Assembly: GCA_023664685.1 (NCBI GenBank)
Contig: JAMPFC010000003.1
Coordinates: 1-64,000, forward strand
Reading direction: 5' to 3'
DNA length: 64,000 bases
Origin: Roseburia sp.
Lineage (GTDB): Bacteria > Bacillota > Clostridia > Lachnospirales > Lachnospiraceae
The first letter of the stretch is position 1, and each line of letters begins with the position of its first letter. The notes beneath the pieces were generated by a model. That model did not search any database. It had not been told where the DNA came from and worked only from the letters and a program-made list of their open reading frames with translations. Positions 6,913 to 15,495 of the stretch are shown one piece after another. The position numbers and the translations under genes were made by a program.

Positions 6913-9444
6913 TCAGTTCAGATAACTGATAAAATTGTTTCCCGCATCCTCAAACTGTTTTTCCATCTGCGTCCTTCCCACAGTCTCCACCTTCCCGTTT
7001 GCCGGATTGTAAATGGTAACCGTTTTCGTATCATATCCGCTTATGACTACAGCTGTAGACTTTCCTGTCATCCCGATCACATATTTATTGCTGCTCACAA
7101 AATACAAAACCTGTTCCAACGTAGCTCCGGTGAGATTTACCGGTTCTCCCATATACTGTCCGAGCATCTGGGAGATCGATCTGTTTTTGGAAGAAAGCTT
7201 TTCTGCTGAGACGGAAAAATGATTTGCCTTGAGTACCATATAGGCACACGCCGCAAGATTGGATACTTTGCTCGTCGCCGCCTGCATCTCAAGCCCTGCG
7301 ATGCTGTTCATAAGAAAGCTTCCGCTCCTCTCCCACACCACGATATGGCTGCCGGAAACGACTACCCCCATCTGCTCATCTGCTCGCGCGATCGCCTCTG
7401 CCGGATCCTCATATGCCCCTGTGATCTTTCCAAGTGCATATACATAATACTTGGACACTTTCAGGTCGTCCAGATGAACCGAGCGTCCGCTTGTCGTCAC
7501 CACATCATCTGCCACTTTATATTGGGGGACTTCGTCGATCGTAAAATTAGACGGAAATCCAATATACCATTCTGTCAGCGTCGCCGATGTGACCCTTGAC
7601 CGCAGGGCATAGGCAGAATCCTTCTCCTCTGTCTGGTTCAAAATGCTGTCATTGGAAATCGGTTCAAATTTCTTTTTTCCTGTCTTTTTCACCCGGGACA
7701 GCGTCATGACATTTCCCGCCACTTCCACATCGGTTACATATTTATTTTTCCCGCTGTATTCCTTCTTCGCCTCGCCATTTTCATCGGCAATGATTATTTT
7801 ATAACACGGTATCAGATCGTCTCCCGCCGCCGTACTTGTGATATCTTTTTTCCTCACATAGCCATACACCACGTTATTATTGATCACACCAAGAAGTCTT
7901 ACATATTCGTCCTCTGCCGGACTCGGGATCACCATCTTTTCCTCGGTATCAAGATGGAATATCGTAAGATTTTTTCCATACCCTTTATCAAAAGAATCTG
8001 ACCAGACATAACAGTTACTCTGATTCATCACAAGGAAACCGACATCCGTAATGTTCTCTGCAATCTTCGTAAGCCGCTTTGCCTCCATATTGTAAGCATA
8101 GACTACATTTGCCACCGCAAAATAATATACATTTCTCTCGCTGACATATCCATAATCGCTAAAATCCTCTTTTAACTGCTGATATGTGGTATCCATCGGA
8201 AGATAGACAAGCTCGTTCAGGCTTCCATCCTCTTGGACATATTCATAGAGAACGATCGCCACTTTTCCCTCATACTGCCCGCGCGGAAAATATCCGTAGA
8301 CCGCAAAATAAAGATTTCCCTCCTCGTCAGTCTTTAACAGGCGGATGCCCTGATCCCCGCCCGTCCGGTACTCATAAGAAGCATCCTCACTATACGCAGA
8401 ATACAGCTTTGTAATGGCATTTACCTTTTTGTCCATATCATAAGCGTAGAGATTCCCTTCTCTGGCAAAAAACAGACGGTCTGTCTTTTCATTGACAAGA
8501 AGATCCATATCCGTATCATTTGTAATCCCAATCTTGATCTGATTTTTCTGAACGCTTGTCAACTCCGGATCAAATACCGCCTCCAGACTTCTCTCAAAGT
8601 TCAAAAGATAGCTGTTGCCAGAGGCATACCGAACCCGGTAAAATTCATTGACATAAAATTTTTCTTTTCCCGATGACGTAGTCCCCTCCACAAAATAATT
8701 CAACTGGAAGCAGGCGGTCTCCATATTGTACTCCTTCACCGTAGGCACTACATCCGAGAGTTTTTTCGGGGAAAGGCGTCCCCACGTCACAAGATCGCTG
8801 TCCGACTGGATATTTACCGTGGCAAGTGTATCGTTGGCGGCGGTTCCGTCCGGTTCCAGATAGCGCTCAAGTTCTTCTGCCTTTGCCTTACTGAATGTAT
8901 CCTCGTGAAACTGCATGGCAAATTGAAGTTTTTGTGCGAGAAAAGAATCGTCTGTATAATATTTGAGCCTTGTAAAATAATGCACTTTCCTTCCCTGATC
9001 CGTCGTGGCTGTCAGGGATAAAATATACTCCGTACTCGTCTTAAAATTATAGTCCAATTCCAGTTCCAGATCTTTTACACCCTTGCTGATAGAATTGATC
9101 AGTCCGGAATAATAGACCTCACCGGTTTCTTTATCCACTACGTCATACTGCAATTTTACCAGTCTGACCTCGCCACCGCTGATCGAAGCCTTTACCTTTT
9201 TTTCGCTGTTCAACGGAGTGATCGATTCCCTGACAATATTGTCCTCAATCGGGCCATTGTAACCGTAGAGCCGGTTCATCTGCGCCCCCTGTGACGTCAG
9301 TGTCAGATAGGGAAGGCTTTCTTTCCCCATATCGATCAGCGTGCCTTCCTCATAAATATTACTTTCAAGCTGCTTGCCAAAAAAGAACAACGCCCCCGCA
9401 AAAGCAACCATCAATACTACTACTTTATATAAATATTTAACCAT
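6913..9444 (-). CDS. Large membrane-anchored protein, C39-like C-terminal domain
   Basis: This 843-residue protein has an N-terminal membrane anchor or uncleaved signal (VVVLMVAFAGALFFFG, residues 8-23) and a long extracytoplasmic region rich in beta strands. Residues from about 710 to the end (ATLEQVLYFVSSNKYVIGM, then VVISGYDTKTVTIYNPANG) resemble the C39-like papain fold, but no clear catalytic Cys/His pair is visible. Phrases such as RLFFAREGNLYAYDMD suggest a propeller-like middle region. I recognise no named family. AAGGAG lies 12-13 bases before the ATG. It is followed after 17 bases by cdd and may share its transcript. Confidence 0.75.
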   Translation of the reverse strand: MVKYLYKVVVLMVAFAGALFFFGKQLESNIYEEGTLIDMGKESLPYLTLTSQGAQMNRLYGYNGPIEDNIVRESITPLNSEKKVKASISGGEVRLVKLQYDVVDKETGEVYYSGLINSISKGVKDLELELDYNFKTSTEYILSLTATTDQGRKVHYFTRLKYYTDDSFLAQKLQFAMQFHEDTFSKAKAEELERYLEPDGTAANDTLATVNIQSDSDLVTWGRLSPKKLSDVVPTVKEYNMETACFQLNYFVEGTTSSGKEKFYVNEFYRVRYASGNSYLLNFERSLEAVFDPELTSVQKNQIKIGITNDTDMDLLVNEKTDRLFFAREGNLYAYDMDKKVNAITKLYSAYSEDASYEYRTGGDQGIRLLKTDEEGNLYFAVYGYFPRGQYEGKVAIVLYEYVQEDGSLNELVYLPMDTTYQQLKEDFSDYGYVSERNVYYFAVANVVYAYNMEAKRLTKIAENITDVGFLVMNQSNCYVWSDSFDKGYGKNLTIFHLDTEEKMVIPSPAEDEYVRLLGVINNNVVYGYVRKKDITSTAAGDDLIPCYKIIIADENGEAKKEYSGKNKYVTDVEVAGNVMTLSRVKKTGKKKFEPISNDSILNQTEEKDSAYALRSRVTSATLTEWYIGFPSNFTIDEVPQYKVADDVVTTSGRSVHLDDLKVSKYYVYALGKITGAYEDPAEAIARADEQMGVVVSGSHIVVWERSGSFLMNSIAGLEMQAATSKVSNLAACAYMVLKANHFSVSAEKLSSKNRSISQMLGQYMGEPVNLTGATLEQVLYFVSSNKYVIGMTGKSTAVVISGYDTKTVTIYNPANGKVETVGRTQMEKQFEDAGNNFISYLN

Positions 9445-9645
9445 GTAAATACGTACTCTCCTTATTTTTTAGAACCTATTCCCATGATAACACAGTTATC
9501 AGGACAGGGCAAGAGAGGACATTGGCAAATTTACCACATTTATTCCCCATTTACTTCTTTTTTCATATATTGATAATAATACTAAAACTGCCTGCAGCAC
9601 CTGTCTTGAGATTTAGGCATGGCATACAGGCGAAAGGACTATTGT

Positions 9646-10044
9646 ATGAAACATTTTGAAATGTCCTCACAGGACTATTGGTTTGGAGCAGCGGCAGTTC
9701 CATCCATGCAGCCCGTTCTGGGCGCCGGCAAGCTGTGGGAACTGGAGGACGACTATTCTTATCTGAAATACCTATATCCCGATATCTGCAGCCTGATCAC
9801 GGAACTTGTCGACGAGGAATGCGATCAGTTGGAATACGAGGGCAGCTTTATTTTTGATGCCTATCCCGATAAAATATCCCTTCAGCAGCTCGCCCGAAAA
9901 ATACTCGGCAAATGCAACGAAAAAGATCCCGCCACATTCCCTTTGGACAATACGCATATCCGGGAACTGGTCGAGATCATTCTCTGCCACGAGATCCTTT
10001 TCCGCAGAAACCGCTACCGCAACCGCAAGCGGCTCTATTTTTAA
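9646..10044 (+). CDS. Conserved protein of unknown function
   Basis: This soluble acidic protein has 132 residues when started at the ATG at 9646, which has AAAGGA seven bases upstream. An in-frame ATG at 9619 has no ribosome site. The sequence begins MKHFEMSSQDYWFG and ends in a strongly basic tail (RRNRYRNRKRLYF). Neither catalytic motifs nor membrane segments are visible. It is a single gene on the plus strand between two minus-strand units, closed by a strong hairpin terminator. It looks like a conserved clostridial gene rather than a chance frame, because codon use and start site are good. No function is proposed. Confidence 0.75.
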   Translation: MKHFEMSSQDYWFGAAAVPSMQPVLGAGKLWELEDDYSYLKYLYPDICSLITELVDEECDQLEYEGSFIFDAYPDKISLQQLARKILGKCNEKDPATFPLDNTHIRELVEIILCHEILFRRNRYRNRKRLYF

Positions 10045-10060
10045 AAATATTCCAATCATC

Positions 10061-10112
10061 AAAAAACCATCGCAGTAACATTTCTTTTATTACTGTGATG
10101 GTTTTATTTTTA
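10061..10112. terminator. Bidirectional terminator
   Basis: A 15-bp stem, AAACCATCGCAGTAA with TTACTGTGATGGTTT (one G-T pair), is flanked by A-rich sequence on the left and TTTTATTTTT on the right. It can stop both the plus-strand gene ending at 10044 and the minus-strand EAL gene ending at 10120. Confidence 0.85.
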
Positions 10113-10119
10113 AGTATCC

Positions 10120-11622
10120 TTACCGGGCTGCGGTAAACGTAAGATGTTCAAAATCGCCGACCGGCATCGGTTTTGCAAAAACATATCCCTGTATGTAATC
10201 ACATTCCATTTTTTTCAGATAATCTACTTGAGAACGAACCTCCACACCTTCGGATATCGTCCGCAAGTTCAAGCTCTGCGCCAGATGGAGTACACTGTCG
10301 ATGACACTCTTTCCTCTCTGGTCATCCTCTGTCTCAAGGAAAAAGACACGATCCAGTTTCAGGGCATCCACCCTTACATCCTTAAGCATATTTAACGATG
10401 AATAACCGCTTCCAAAATCATCGATCGAGCAGAGCATCCCTGCCTCATGGATCTTATTGATCAATTCTTTCAGCATTGACATCTCATTGTAAAACAGCGA
10501 CTCGGTCAGTTCGATTTCGATCGAGTTTTCCGGAATGTCATACTTGTCCAGAATCTCCCGGTAGCGGTCAAAGAAGCCCGGAACTGCAAAATGTCCTCGG
10601 GACATATTTACCGAAACAGGTATTTGCCGGTATCCTTCTTTATTCCATCGTTCTACCATCTTACAGACCTGTTCAAACATATACAGATCAAGCTCTACGA
10701 TAAATCCATTTTTTTCAAAAAGCGGAATGAACTCATTTGGAAAAATCATTCCTTCGACCGGATCAATCCATCTCACCAGTGCTTCCGCACCGCCGACCGT
10801 TTCATTTTCCAGTTCGTATTTGGGTTGAAGAAATGGTACAAACTCGCCATTTTTAAGCGCTTTTTCCATCTTCATCTCAAGTTCTTTTTCCCGAACCATG
10901 TGCTTTCGCTCTTCGTCGTCATAGACGCCCATGTGGACTAGGGTTTGCGGCGAATACGCTATTTTTTTCAAAGCAACGTTCGCTTTCTCTAACATCACAG
11001 ATACAGGACTTTCCTTATCCGTCACAGAATAGACACCAAAATACATCTTGACGCCAAAACTCTCGCCATTCTCATCCTTGATCTGTGCAAGCTGGTCATT
11101 GATCCGTGAAAGACGCTTCTCAAGCATCTTCATCGAATGATAACGCATGAGCATCCCAAAATTGTCTGCCATGATCCTGCCGGACACTTCGTCCCAGCGG
11201 AGCAGTTCGTCATCAATGACCTTGTGGATCCGGCGCAGTACCGTATCTCCCACATCATCTCCATATGCATCATTGATCAGTTTGAACCGGTCGATATTTG
11301 CATATACGACGACAAATTCTCCCTCTCCCCGAAGCAGCATCGAAGCTACCCGCTCAAATTCCCTTTTGTTCTTTCCTCCCGTGACATCGTCACGCCCCCG
11401 TTCTCGGTAAAACAAGTCATACTTTATCACAATAGAAAATAACACAATCGCTGTTGCACCCGCAAGCAGGGCAATTTTCGCAGAGTAATTATGAAGATTC
11501 ATCAATGCAAGGTAAAGCATGCAGATAAAGGCTATACCGATGATCGCATCCCATATCACCATGCCAATCATATTTCGCCATTCATACAGCCTTGACTGGA
11601 CACGTTTTATAATACGATTCAC
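10120..11622 (-). CDS. Membrane GGDEF(degenerate)-EAL cyclic-di-GMP phosphodiesterase
   Basis: Two transmembrane helices lie at about residues 18-40 and 48-68. A GGDEF-fold domain (about 75-235) follows, then an EAL domain (about 250-495). In the GGDEF domain the signature is replaced by GRIMADNFGML, so diguanylate cyclase activity is unlikely. The EAL domain keeps GGAEALVRW, IELTES, the metal-binding DDFGSGYSS and the KLDR lysine, so it should hydrolyse cyclic di-GMP. The start is GTG with GGAGGTGAGCG upstream. It is transcribed alone, convergent with the 9646 gene. A regulatory GTP-binding role for the decayed GGDEF domain is known in other proteins but is inference here. Confidence 0.92.
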   Translation of the reverse strand: MNRIIKRVQSRLYEWRNMIGMVIWDAIIGIAFICMLYLALMNLHNYSAKIALLAGATAIVLFSIVIKYDLFYRERGRDDVTGGKNKREFERVASMLLRGEGEFVVVYANIDRFKLINDAYGDDVGDTVLRRIHKVIDDELLRWDEVSGRIMADNFGMLMRYHSMKMLEKRLSRINDQLAQIKDENGESFGVKMYFGVYSVTDKESPVSVMLEKANVALKKIAYSPQTLVHMGVYDDEERKHMVREKELEMKMEKALKNGEFVPFLQPKYELENETVGGAEALVRWIDPVEGMIFPNEFIPLFEKNGFIVELDLYMFEQVCKMVERWNKEGYRQIPVSVNMSRGHFAVPGFFDRYREILDKYDIPENSIEIELTESLFYNEMSMLKELINKIHEAGMLCSIDDFGSGYSSLNMLKDVRVDALKLDRVFFLETEDDQRGKSVIDSVLHLAQSLNLRTISEGVEVRSQVDYLKKMECDYIQGYVFAKPMPVGDFEHLTFTAAR

Positions 11623-11742
11623 AAACGCTCACCTCCTGCCTCGTCATATGTGACATTATTATACTCCAAAAAATGTAATTTTTCAAGAATTTTCCTCGGA
11701 AGATTGCATAAAGATTTCCGAAAAAGTTGGAAATTTCGATGA

Positions 11743-12162
11743 TCAATCGTCAAAAAGCACCTCTTTTTCCGACTTCTCCGTCTTTACGATCACGAACGGA
11801 TAACTCGGTTTTTCCTTTACCACCTCATCCTTTCCCGGCCCCATCAGCTCAGTCTCAAAGCAGAGTCCGTCGCCCGACTCATACAGTCCCCTGACTGCTA
11901 TGCTAAAGCCTCCCGTTGCCTGTTCCCCATATCCCACCGCGATATAAAGATACTCCCCGTCCATATACGTCATCTGAAACGCATTCACCTTTTTTTCCTC
12001 AAGCTCCTTAAGAAAATCCTCCGGGCAGTCCCTGACAGCCACCACCGTATAATCCCAATCTTTTCCCCGCTCTCTGGATTCCTCCTCTGCCTCTTTCTCA
12101 CATCCGGCACCGCAAAGGATCACACATGCCAGTACCGCTGTCAAAATCATCTTTTTCCCCAT
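11743..12162 (-). CDS. Lipoprotein with PrcB-like C-terminal domain
   Basis: The N terminus is a lipoprotein signal (MGKKMILTAVLACVILC) with lipobox GAGC, so the 139-residue precursor should be anchored by lipidation at Cys 20-21. The mature part ends with a domain patterned GGFSIAVRGLYE...PSYPFVIVK. This resembles the C-terminal domain named after the protease-complex subunit PrcB, whose role is not well defined. It is read divergently from the AEC transporter gene and is probably monocistronic. Confidence 0.75.
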   Translation of the reverse strand: MGKKMILTAVLACVILCGAGCEKEAEEESRERGKDWDYTVVAVRDCPEDFLKELEEKKVNAFQMTYMDGEYLYIAVGYGEQATGGFSIAVRGLYESGDGLCFETELMGPGKDEVVKEKPSYPFVIVKTEKSEKEVLFDD

Positions 12163-12226
12163 ATTCCCGACTCCATTGTATCCTTAATACACTTTATGGG
12201 ATTTCTGGGGTTTTATAACTAAATTC

Positions 12227-12254
12227 TTGCACCTGCACGGATTCGTGCTATAAT
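12227..12254 (+). promoter_or_regulatory. Promoter of the AEC permease gene with spacer dyad
   Basis: TTGCAC (12227-12232) and TATAAT (12249-12254) are separated by 16 bases. Inside the spacer GCACG-GATT-CGTGC (12235-12248) is a perfect inverted repeat that could be an operator. It points towards the permease gene at 12329. Confidence 0.7.
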
Positions 12255-12328
12255 AGTCTCAGGTTTTGAGGTAGGCACTCATGCGCACTCATATGCACAA
12301 AAATAAAAGAAGGAGACTCCATACCATC

Positions 12329-13270
12329 ATGTCAGATTTTTTATACAGCGTAAACGCAACTTTACCCATTTTTCTTATTATGATCCTCGGCAAAGTCCTG
12401 TACAAACTCCGGGTCATCGGGGATGATTTTATCCGTTCCGCCGACCGATATGTCTTTTATGCAGCTCTCCCTGCCCTCGTTTTTCAGGATCTTACGAAAA
12501 ATAGTATCCGCACGAATTTTAACATCAGCTACGTCCTGTTCTGCTTTTTCACGACCCTGATCATCATTTGCGCCATCTGGTGCCTGACAGAACTTTTTAT
12601 GAAAGAGGAATCACAAAAAGGGGCTTTTATACAGGCTTCCTACCGGAGCAGCGCCGCCATCCTCGGTCTGGCGTTCATCGACAACATGTACAACAGCGCC
12701 GGCATGGCTCCTCTTATGATCATCGGGGCTGTCCCTTTATTTAATATCTTTGCGGTCATCATCCTCACGCTGAAAGGCGATAATGGCGGAAAGAAACCCG
12801 ACGTAAAAACTACCGTCGCCGGCATCTTTAAAAACCCGATCCTCCTCGGAATCCTGATCGCACTTCCCTTTTCGTTTCTGGACATTTCCTTTCCCGCTTT
12901 TATCAATAAAGGAATCTCCTATCTGGCAAATACCGCCTCCCCGCTCGCTCTGCTTTCCATCGGTGCCGGTTTTGAGGGGCGGAAGGCTCTCAAGAAATTA
13001 AAACCGACGGTGATCGCTTCCTTTATCAAACTGTTCCTTCTGTGCGCCATCTTTCTCCCGCCCGCCATATATTTTGGCTTCCGGAGACAGGAGCTTGTCG
13101 GAATCCTTATCATGCTCGGCTCGCCTGCCACCGTATCCTGCTACATCATGGCAAAGAACACCAACAACGATTCCGTCCTCACGAGCAGCATCATCGTGCT
13201 GACGACGCTGCTCTCTTCGCTGAGTTTGACGATGTGGATTTACCTGCTCAAATCAATGGGGTATTTGTAA
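12329..13270 (+). CDS. AEC-family transporter
   Basis: This is an integral membrane carrier of the auxin efflux carrier superfamily. In bacteria these proteins move dicarboxylates, malonate or similar compounds; the substrate here is unknown. About 10 hydrophobic helices are arranged as two five-helix halves. Typical motifs are YAALPALVFQDL near residue 50, NPILLGILIALP near 170 and LGSPATVSCYIMAK near 270. Length is 313 residues from the ATG at 12329, with AAGGAG 13 bases upstream; the upstream in-frame ATGs at 12281 and 12293 seem less likely. A strong promoter with an internal dyad precedes it, so expression is probably regulated. Confidence 0.88.
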   Translation: MSDFLYSVNATLPIFLIMILGKVLYKLRVIGDDFIRSADRYVFYAALPALVFQDLTKNSIRTNFNISYVLFCFFTTLIIICAIWCLTELFMKEESQKGAFIQASYRSSAAILGLAFIDNMYNSAGMAPLMIIGAVPLFNIFAVIILTLKGDNGGKKPDVKTTVAGIFKNPILLGILIALPFSFLDISFPAFINKGISYLANTASPLALLSIGAGFEGRKALKKLKPTVIASFIKLFLLCAIFLPPAIYFGFRRQELVGILIMLGSPATVSCYIMAKNTNNDSVLTSSIIVLTTLLSSLSLTMWIYLLKSMGYL

Positions 13271-13284
13271 TGCGCAAAAAATAA

Positions 13285-13313
13285 TTGACTTTTACCATCA
13301 AATATTGTATTAT
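13285..13313 (+). promoter_or_regulatory. Promoter of tRNA-Trp
   Basis: TTGACT (13285-13290), a 17-base spacer and TATTAT (13308-13313) lie 17 bases before the tRNA-Trp 5' end. Confidence 0.7.
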
Positions 13314-13330
13314 AGAAAAGCAAGTGATTC

Positions 13331-13401
13331 AGGGGCATAGTTCATCGGTAGAATAAGAGTCTCCAAAACTCCAGAGCTGGGTTCGATTCCTAGTGCCCCT
13401 G
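13331..13401 (+). tRNA. tRNA-Trp(CCA)
   Basis: The acceptor AGGGGCA pairs with TGCCCCT. The D arm is GTTC..GAAT. The anticodon loop CTCCAAA gives anticodon CCA, and the T arm is CTGGG-TTCGATT-CCTAG. Discriminator G follows and CCA is not encoded. One A-C mismatch is seen at the base of the anticodon stem. The gene is followed by a strong terminator and then metF on the same strand. Confidence 0.92.
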
Positions 13402-13409
13402 TGGCAGAT

Positions 13410-13453
13410 ACCTTATAAACAGCAAACAAGACGTTGTTTATAAGGTTTTTTTA
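13410..13453 (+). terminator. Terminator between tRNA-Trp and metF
   Basis: A perfect 12-bp stem, ACCTTATAAACA with TGTTTATAAGGT, has a 13-base loop and is followed directly by a run of seven T. It lies only 17 bases before the metF start codon, so metF expression depends on read-through or an unseen promoter. Confidence 0.9.
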
Positions 13454-13470
13454 TAAGGAGGAACCTTTCC

Positions 13471-14322
13471 ATGATCAAAGACTTATTTCACAAAAACAGA
13501 CCCGTATATTCGCTCGAGGTTTTCCCGCCCAAAAAAGACACGGATATTTCCGTGATCTATGATGCGCTCGACAATTTCAAAGAGCTGCATCCCAATTTTA
13601 TCAGTGTTACCTATGGTGCCGGCGGAACGACTTCGGAAAATACATTTGCCATCGCTTCTTATATCCAGAACCAGTGCGGCATCGAGGCGCTCACGCACCT
13701 TACCTGTGCGGCGATCCCTGACAAGCTGTTCTTAAAAAATTTCCTGACAAATCTCTATCGGAATGGCATCCGTAACATCCTCGGCCTCCGTGGAGACCAG
13801 CCAAAGGGAATGTCCGACAGCCAGTTCGCCGCCAGATACTACAACCATGCCTCGGATCTGATCCAAGACATCCGGCAGGAATATCCGTTCAGCGTAGCGG
13901 GCGCCTGCTATCCGGAGGTTCATCAGGAAGCAGCCTCTCTGGAGGAGGATATCCGGCATCTAAAAATCAAGGCAGACAGCGGCGTGGATTTTCTGATCAC
14001 ACAACTTTTCTACGATAATGATACTTTTTTCCATTTTCTGGATGCTGTGCGGAATGCCGGCATTGATATCCCGGTTCTTCCGGGACTTATGCCGATCACC
14101 TCTGCCGGACAGGTCAAAAATATCATCGGCCTCTCCGGAACGAAGATTCCGACTGAACTCCAGACACAGCTCGACCGTTACAAAGACAATCCGGCTGACC
14201 TAAAAAAAGCAGGACTGGAATTTTCCAAAAAGCAGATGGAGGAACTGCTGTCACATGGCGTCGACGGAATCCATCTGTACAGCATGAACAAAGTAGAGAT
14301 CGCCAAATTTATACTAGGGTAG
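13471..14322 (+). CDS. metF: Methylenetetrahydrofolate reductase
   Basis: MetF reduces 5,10-methylene-THF to 5-methyl-THF, the methyl donor for methionine synthesis, in the cytoplasm. The 283-residue protein has the N-terminal SLEVFPPK, the VTYGAGGTT motif near residue 50, GLRGDQP near 105, ITQLFYD near 170 and PGLMPI near 198. All are standard for the TIM-barrel family. AAGGAGG precedes the ATG by eight bases. No folate or methionine riboswitch is visible. Its 5' leader overlaps the tRNA-Trp terminator. Confidence 0.95.
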   Translation: MIKDLFHKNRPVYSLEVFPPKKDTDISVIYDALDNFKELHPNFISVTYGAGGTTSENTFAIASYIQNQCGIEALTHLTCAAIPDKLFLKNFLTNLYRNGIRNILGLRGDQPKGMSDSQFAARYYNHASDLIQDIRQEYPFSVAGACYPEVHQEAASLEEDIRHLKIKADSGVDFLITQLFYDNDTFFHFLDAVRNAGIDIPVLPGLMPITSAGQVKNIIGLSGTKIPTELQTQLDRYKDNPADLKKAGLEFSKKQMEELLSHGVDGIHLYSMNKVEIAKFILG

Positions 14323-14378
14323 CCGATGGTATCGGGTGTATCATCAAGCTAGACCATACATAAAAAACCAAAAAAATA

Positions 14379-14425
14379 AATGGAGGACAAAACTGCACTC
14401 CGCAGTCCGGTTCCTCCATTTTCTT
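14379..14425. terminator. Bidirectional terminator between metF and pfkA
   Basis: AATGGAGGA (14379-14387) pairs with TCCTCCATT (14412-14420), with T-rich sequence to the right and A-rich sequence to the left. It lies between convergent metF and pfkA. Confidence 0.75.
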
Positions 14426-14446
14426 TTGATTCTTTTTCGTATTAAA

Positions 14447-15424
14447 CTATCTGGAAAGCCGCATCGTCAGGCTGAACAGATGAGCATCGATGTCTTTCGT
14501 CATATTCAGCGCCTCATCAATATCATAATCGCAAAAATGACCATCCCGGTATGCAACTACCCGGTTCGTCATTCCCTCTAAAAGAAGGTCTACCGCTTTT
14601 GATCCCATCGCCGATGCATACACACGGTCGCGGCAAGTTGGATTTCCGCCACGCTGGATATGGCCGATGACTGTTGCACGGGTTTCAATCCCCGTCGCTG
14701 CCTCGATCCTCTCCGCCATGCCATAGGAATCTCCGATCCCCTCGGCATTTACGATAATATGATGTTTCTTTCCGATCCGTCTCTTGGCGCGGATTTTTTC
14801 GATGATCCTCTTCTCATCATTGTCGTATCTCTCCGGAATCAGAACATACTCCGAACCATTGCTGATCCCGCACCATAATGCGATATGCCCTGCGGTGCGT
14901 CCCATTACTTCTATGATACTGCATCGTTCATGGGAAGCAGAGGTATCCCTGACTTTATCGATCGCCTCCATCGCGGTATTGCATGCCGTATCAAATCCGA
15001 TCGTATACTCCGTGCAGGAGATATCCAGATCGATCGTCCCCGGAACACCGATCGTATTGATCCCATTTGCAGAAAGCTTCTGGGCGCCACGGAACGAACC
15101 GTCACCGCCGATCACTACGATTCCATCAATGCCATGTTTCCGGCAGATGTCCGCCGCTTTCTTCTGGCCCTCCGGCGTCGTCATTTCCTTACAACGCGAT
15201 GTGTAGAGGATCGTACCGCCCTTCTGTACGATATCCGAAACACTCATCGTCTCCATATCAATAATATCTTCTTCAAGGAGTCCTGCATATCCTCTACGGA
15301 TTCCTTTCACTGTCACTCCACTTGAAATTCCGGAACGGACTACCGCACGTATCGCCGCATTCATCCCCGGTGCATCCCCGCCGCTTGTTAATACTCCAAT
15401 CGTTTTTACTGCCGTTTCTGACAT
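14447..15424 (-). CDS. pfkA: ATP-dependent 6-phosphofructokinase
   Basis: Pfk phosphorylates fructose 6-phosphate in glycolysis. The 325-residue protein begins TIGVLTSGGDAPGMNA and has GGDGSFRGA near residue 104, the glycine pattern of ATP-using enzymes. It also has TIDLDI near 125, keeping both catalytic aspartates although the usual middle Asn is Leu, and MGRTAGHIA near 170. I chose the ATG at 15424, preceded by GAGGATAAGTATT. A longer frame to 15478 lacks a ribosome site. A good promoter (15467-15495) overlaps the 3' end of dnaE, so it can be expressed apart from the upstream block. Confidence 0.96.
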   Translation of the reverse strand: MSETAVKTIGVLTSGGDAPGMNAAIRAVVRSGISSGVTVKGIRRGYAGLLEEDIIDMETMSVSDIVQKGGTILYTSRCKEMTTPEGQKKAADICRKHGIDGIVVIGGDGSFRGAQKLSANGINTIGVPGTIDLDISCTEYTIGFDTACNTAMEAIDKVRDTSASHERCSIIEVMGRTAGHIALWCGISNGSEYVLIPERYDNDEKRIIEKIRAKRRIGKKHHIIVNAEGIGDSYGMAERIEAATGIETRATVIGHIQRGGNPTCRDRVYASAMGSKAVDLLLEGMTNRVVAYRDGHFCDYDIDEALNMTKDIDAHLFSLTMRLSR

Positions 15425-15466
15425 AATACTTATCCTCATTTCCTCATTACTGTAATATATATATTT

Positions 15467-15495
15467 ATTGTACGACATTTATAAACTTTTTTCAA
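15467..15495 (-). promoter_or_regulatory. Promoter of pfkA
   Basis: On the minus strand TTGAAA (complement of 15490-15495), a 17-base spacer and TACAAT (complement of 15467-15472) lie over the last codons of dnaE, about 40 bases before the pfkA start. Confidence 0.7.

Noticed and set aside
9619..9645. Upstream start for the 9646 gene
   Set aside because: The ATG at 9619 lacks a ribosome site, whereas AAAGGA is well placed for the ATG at 9646.
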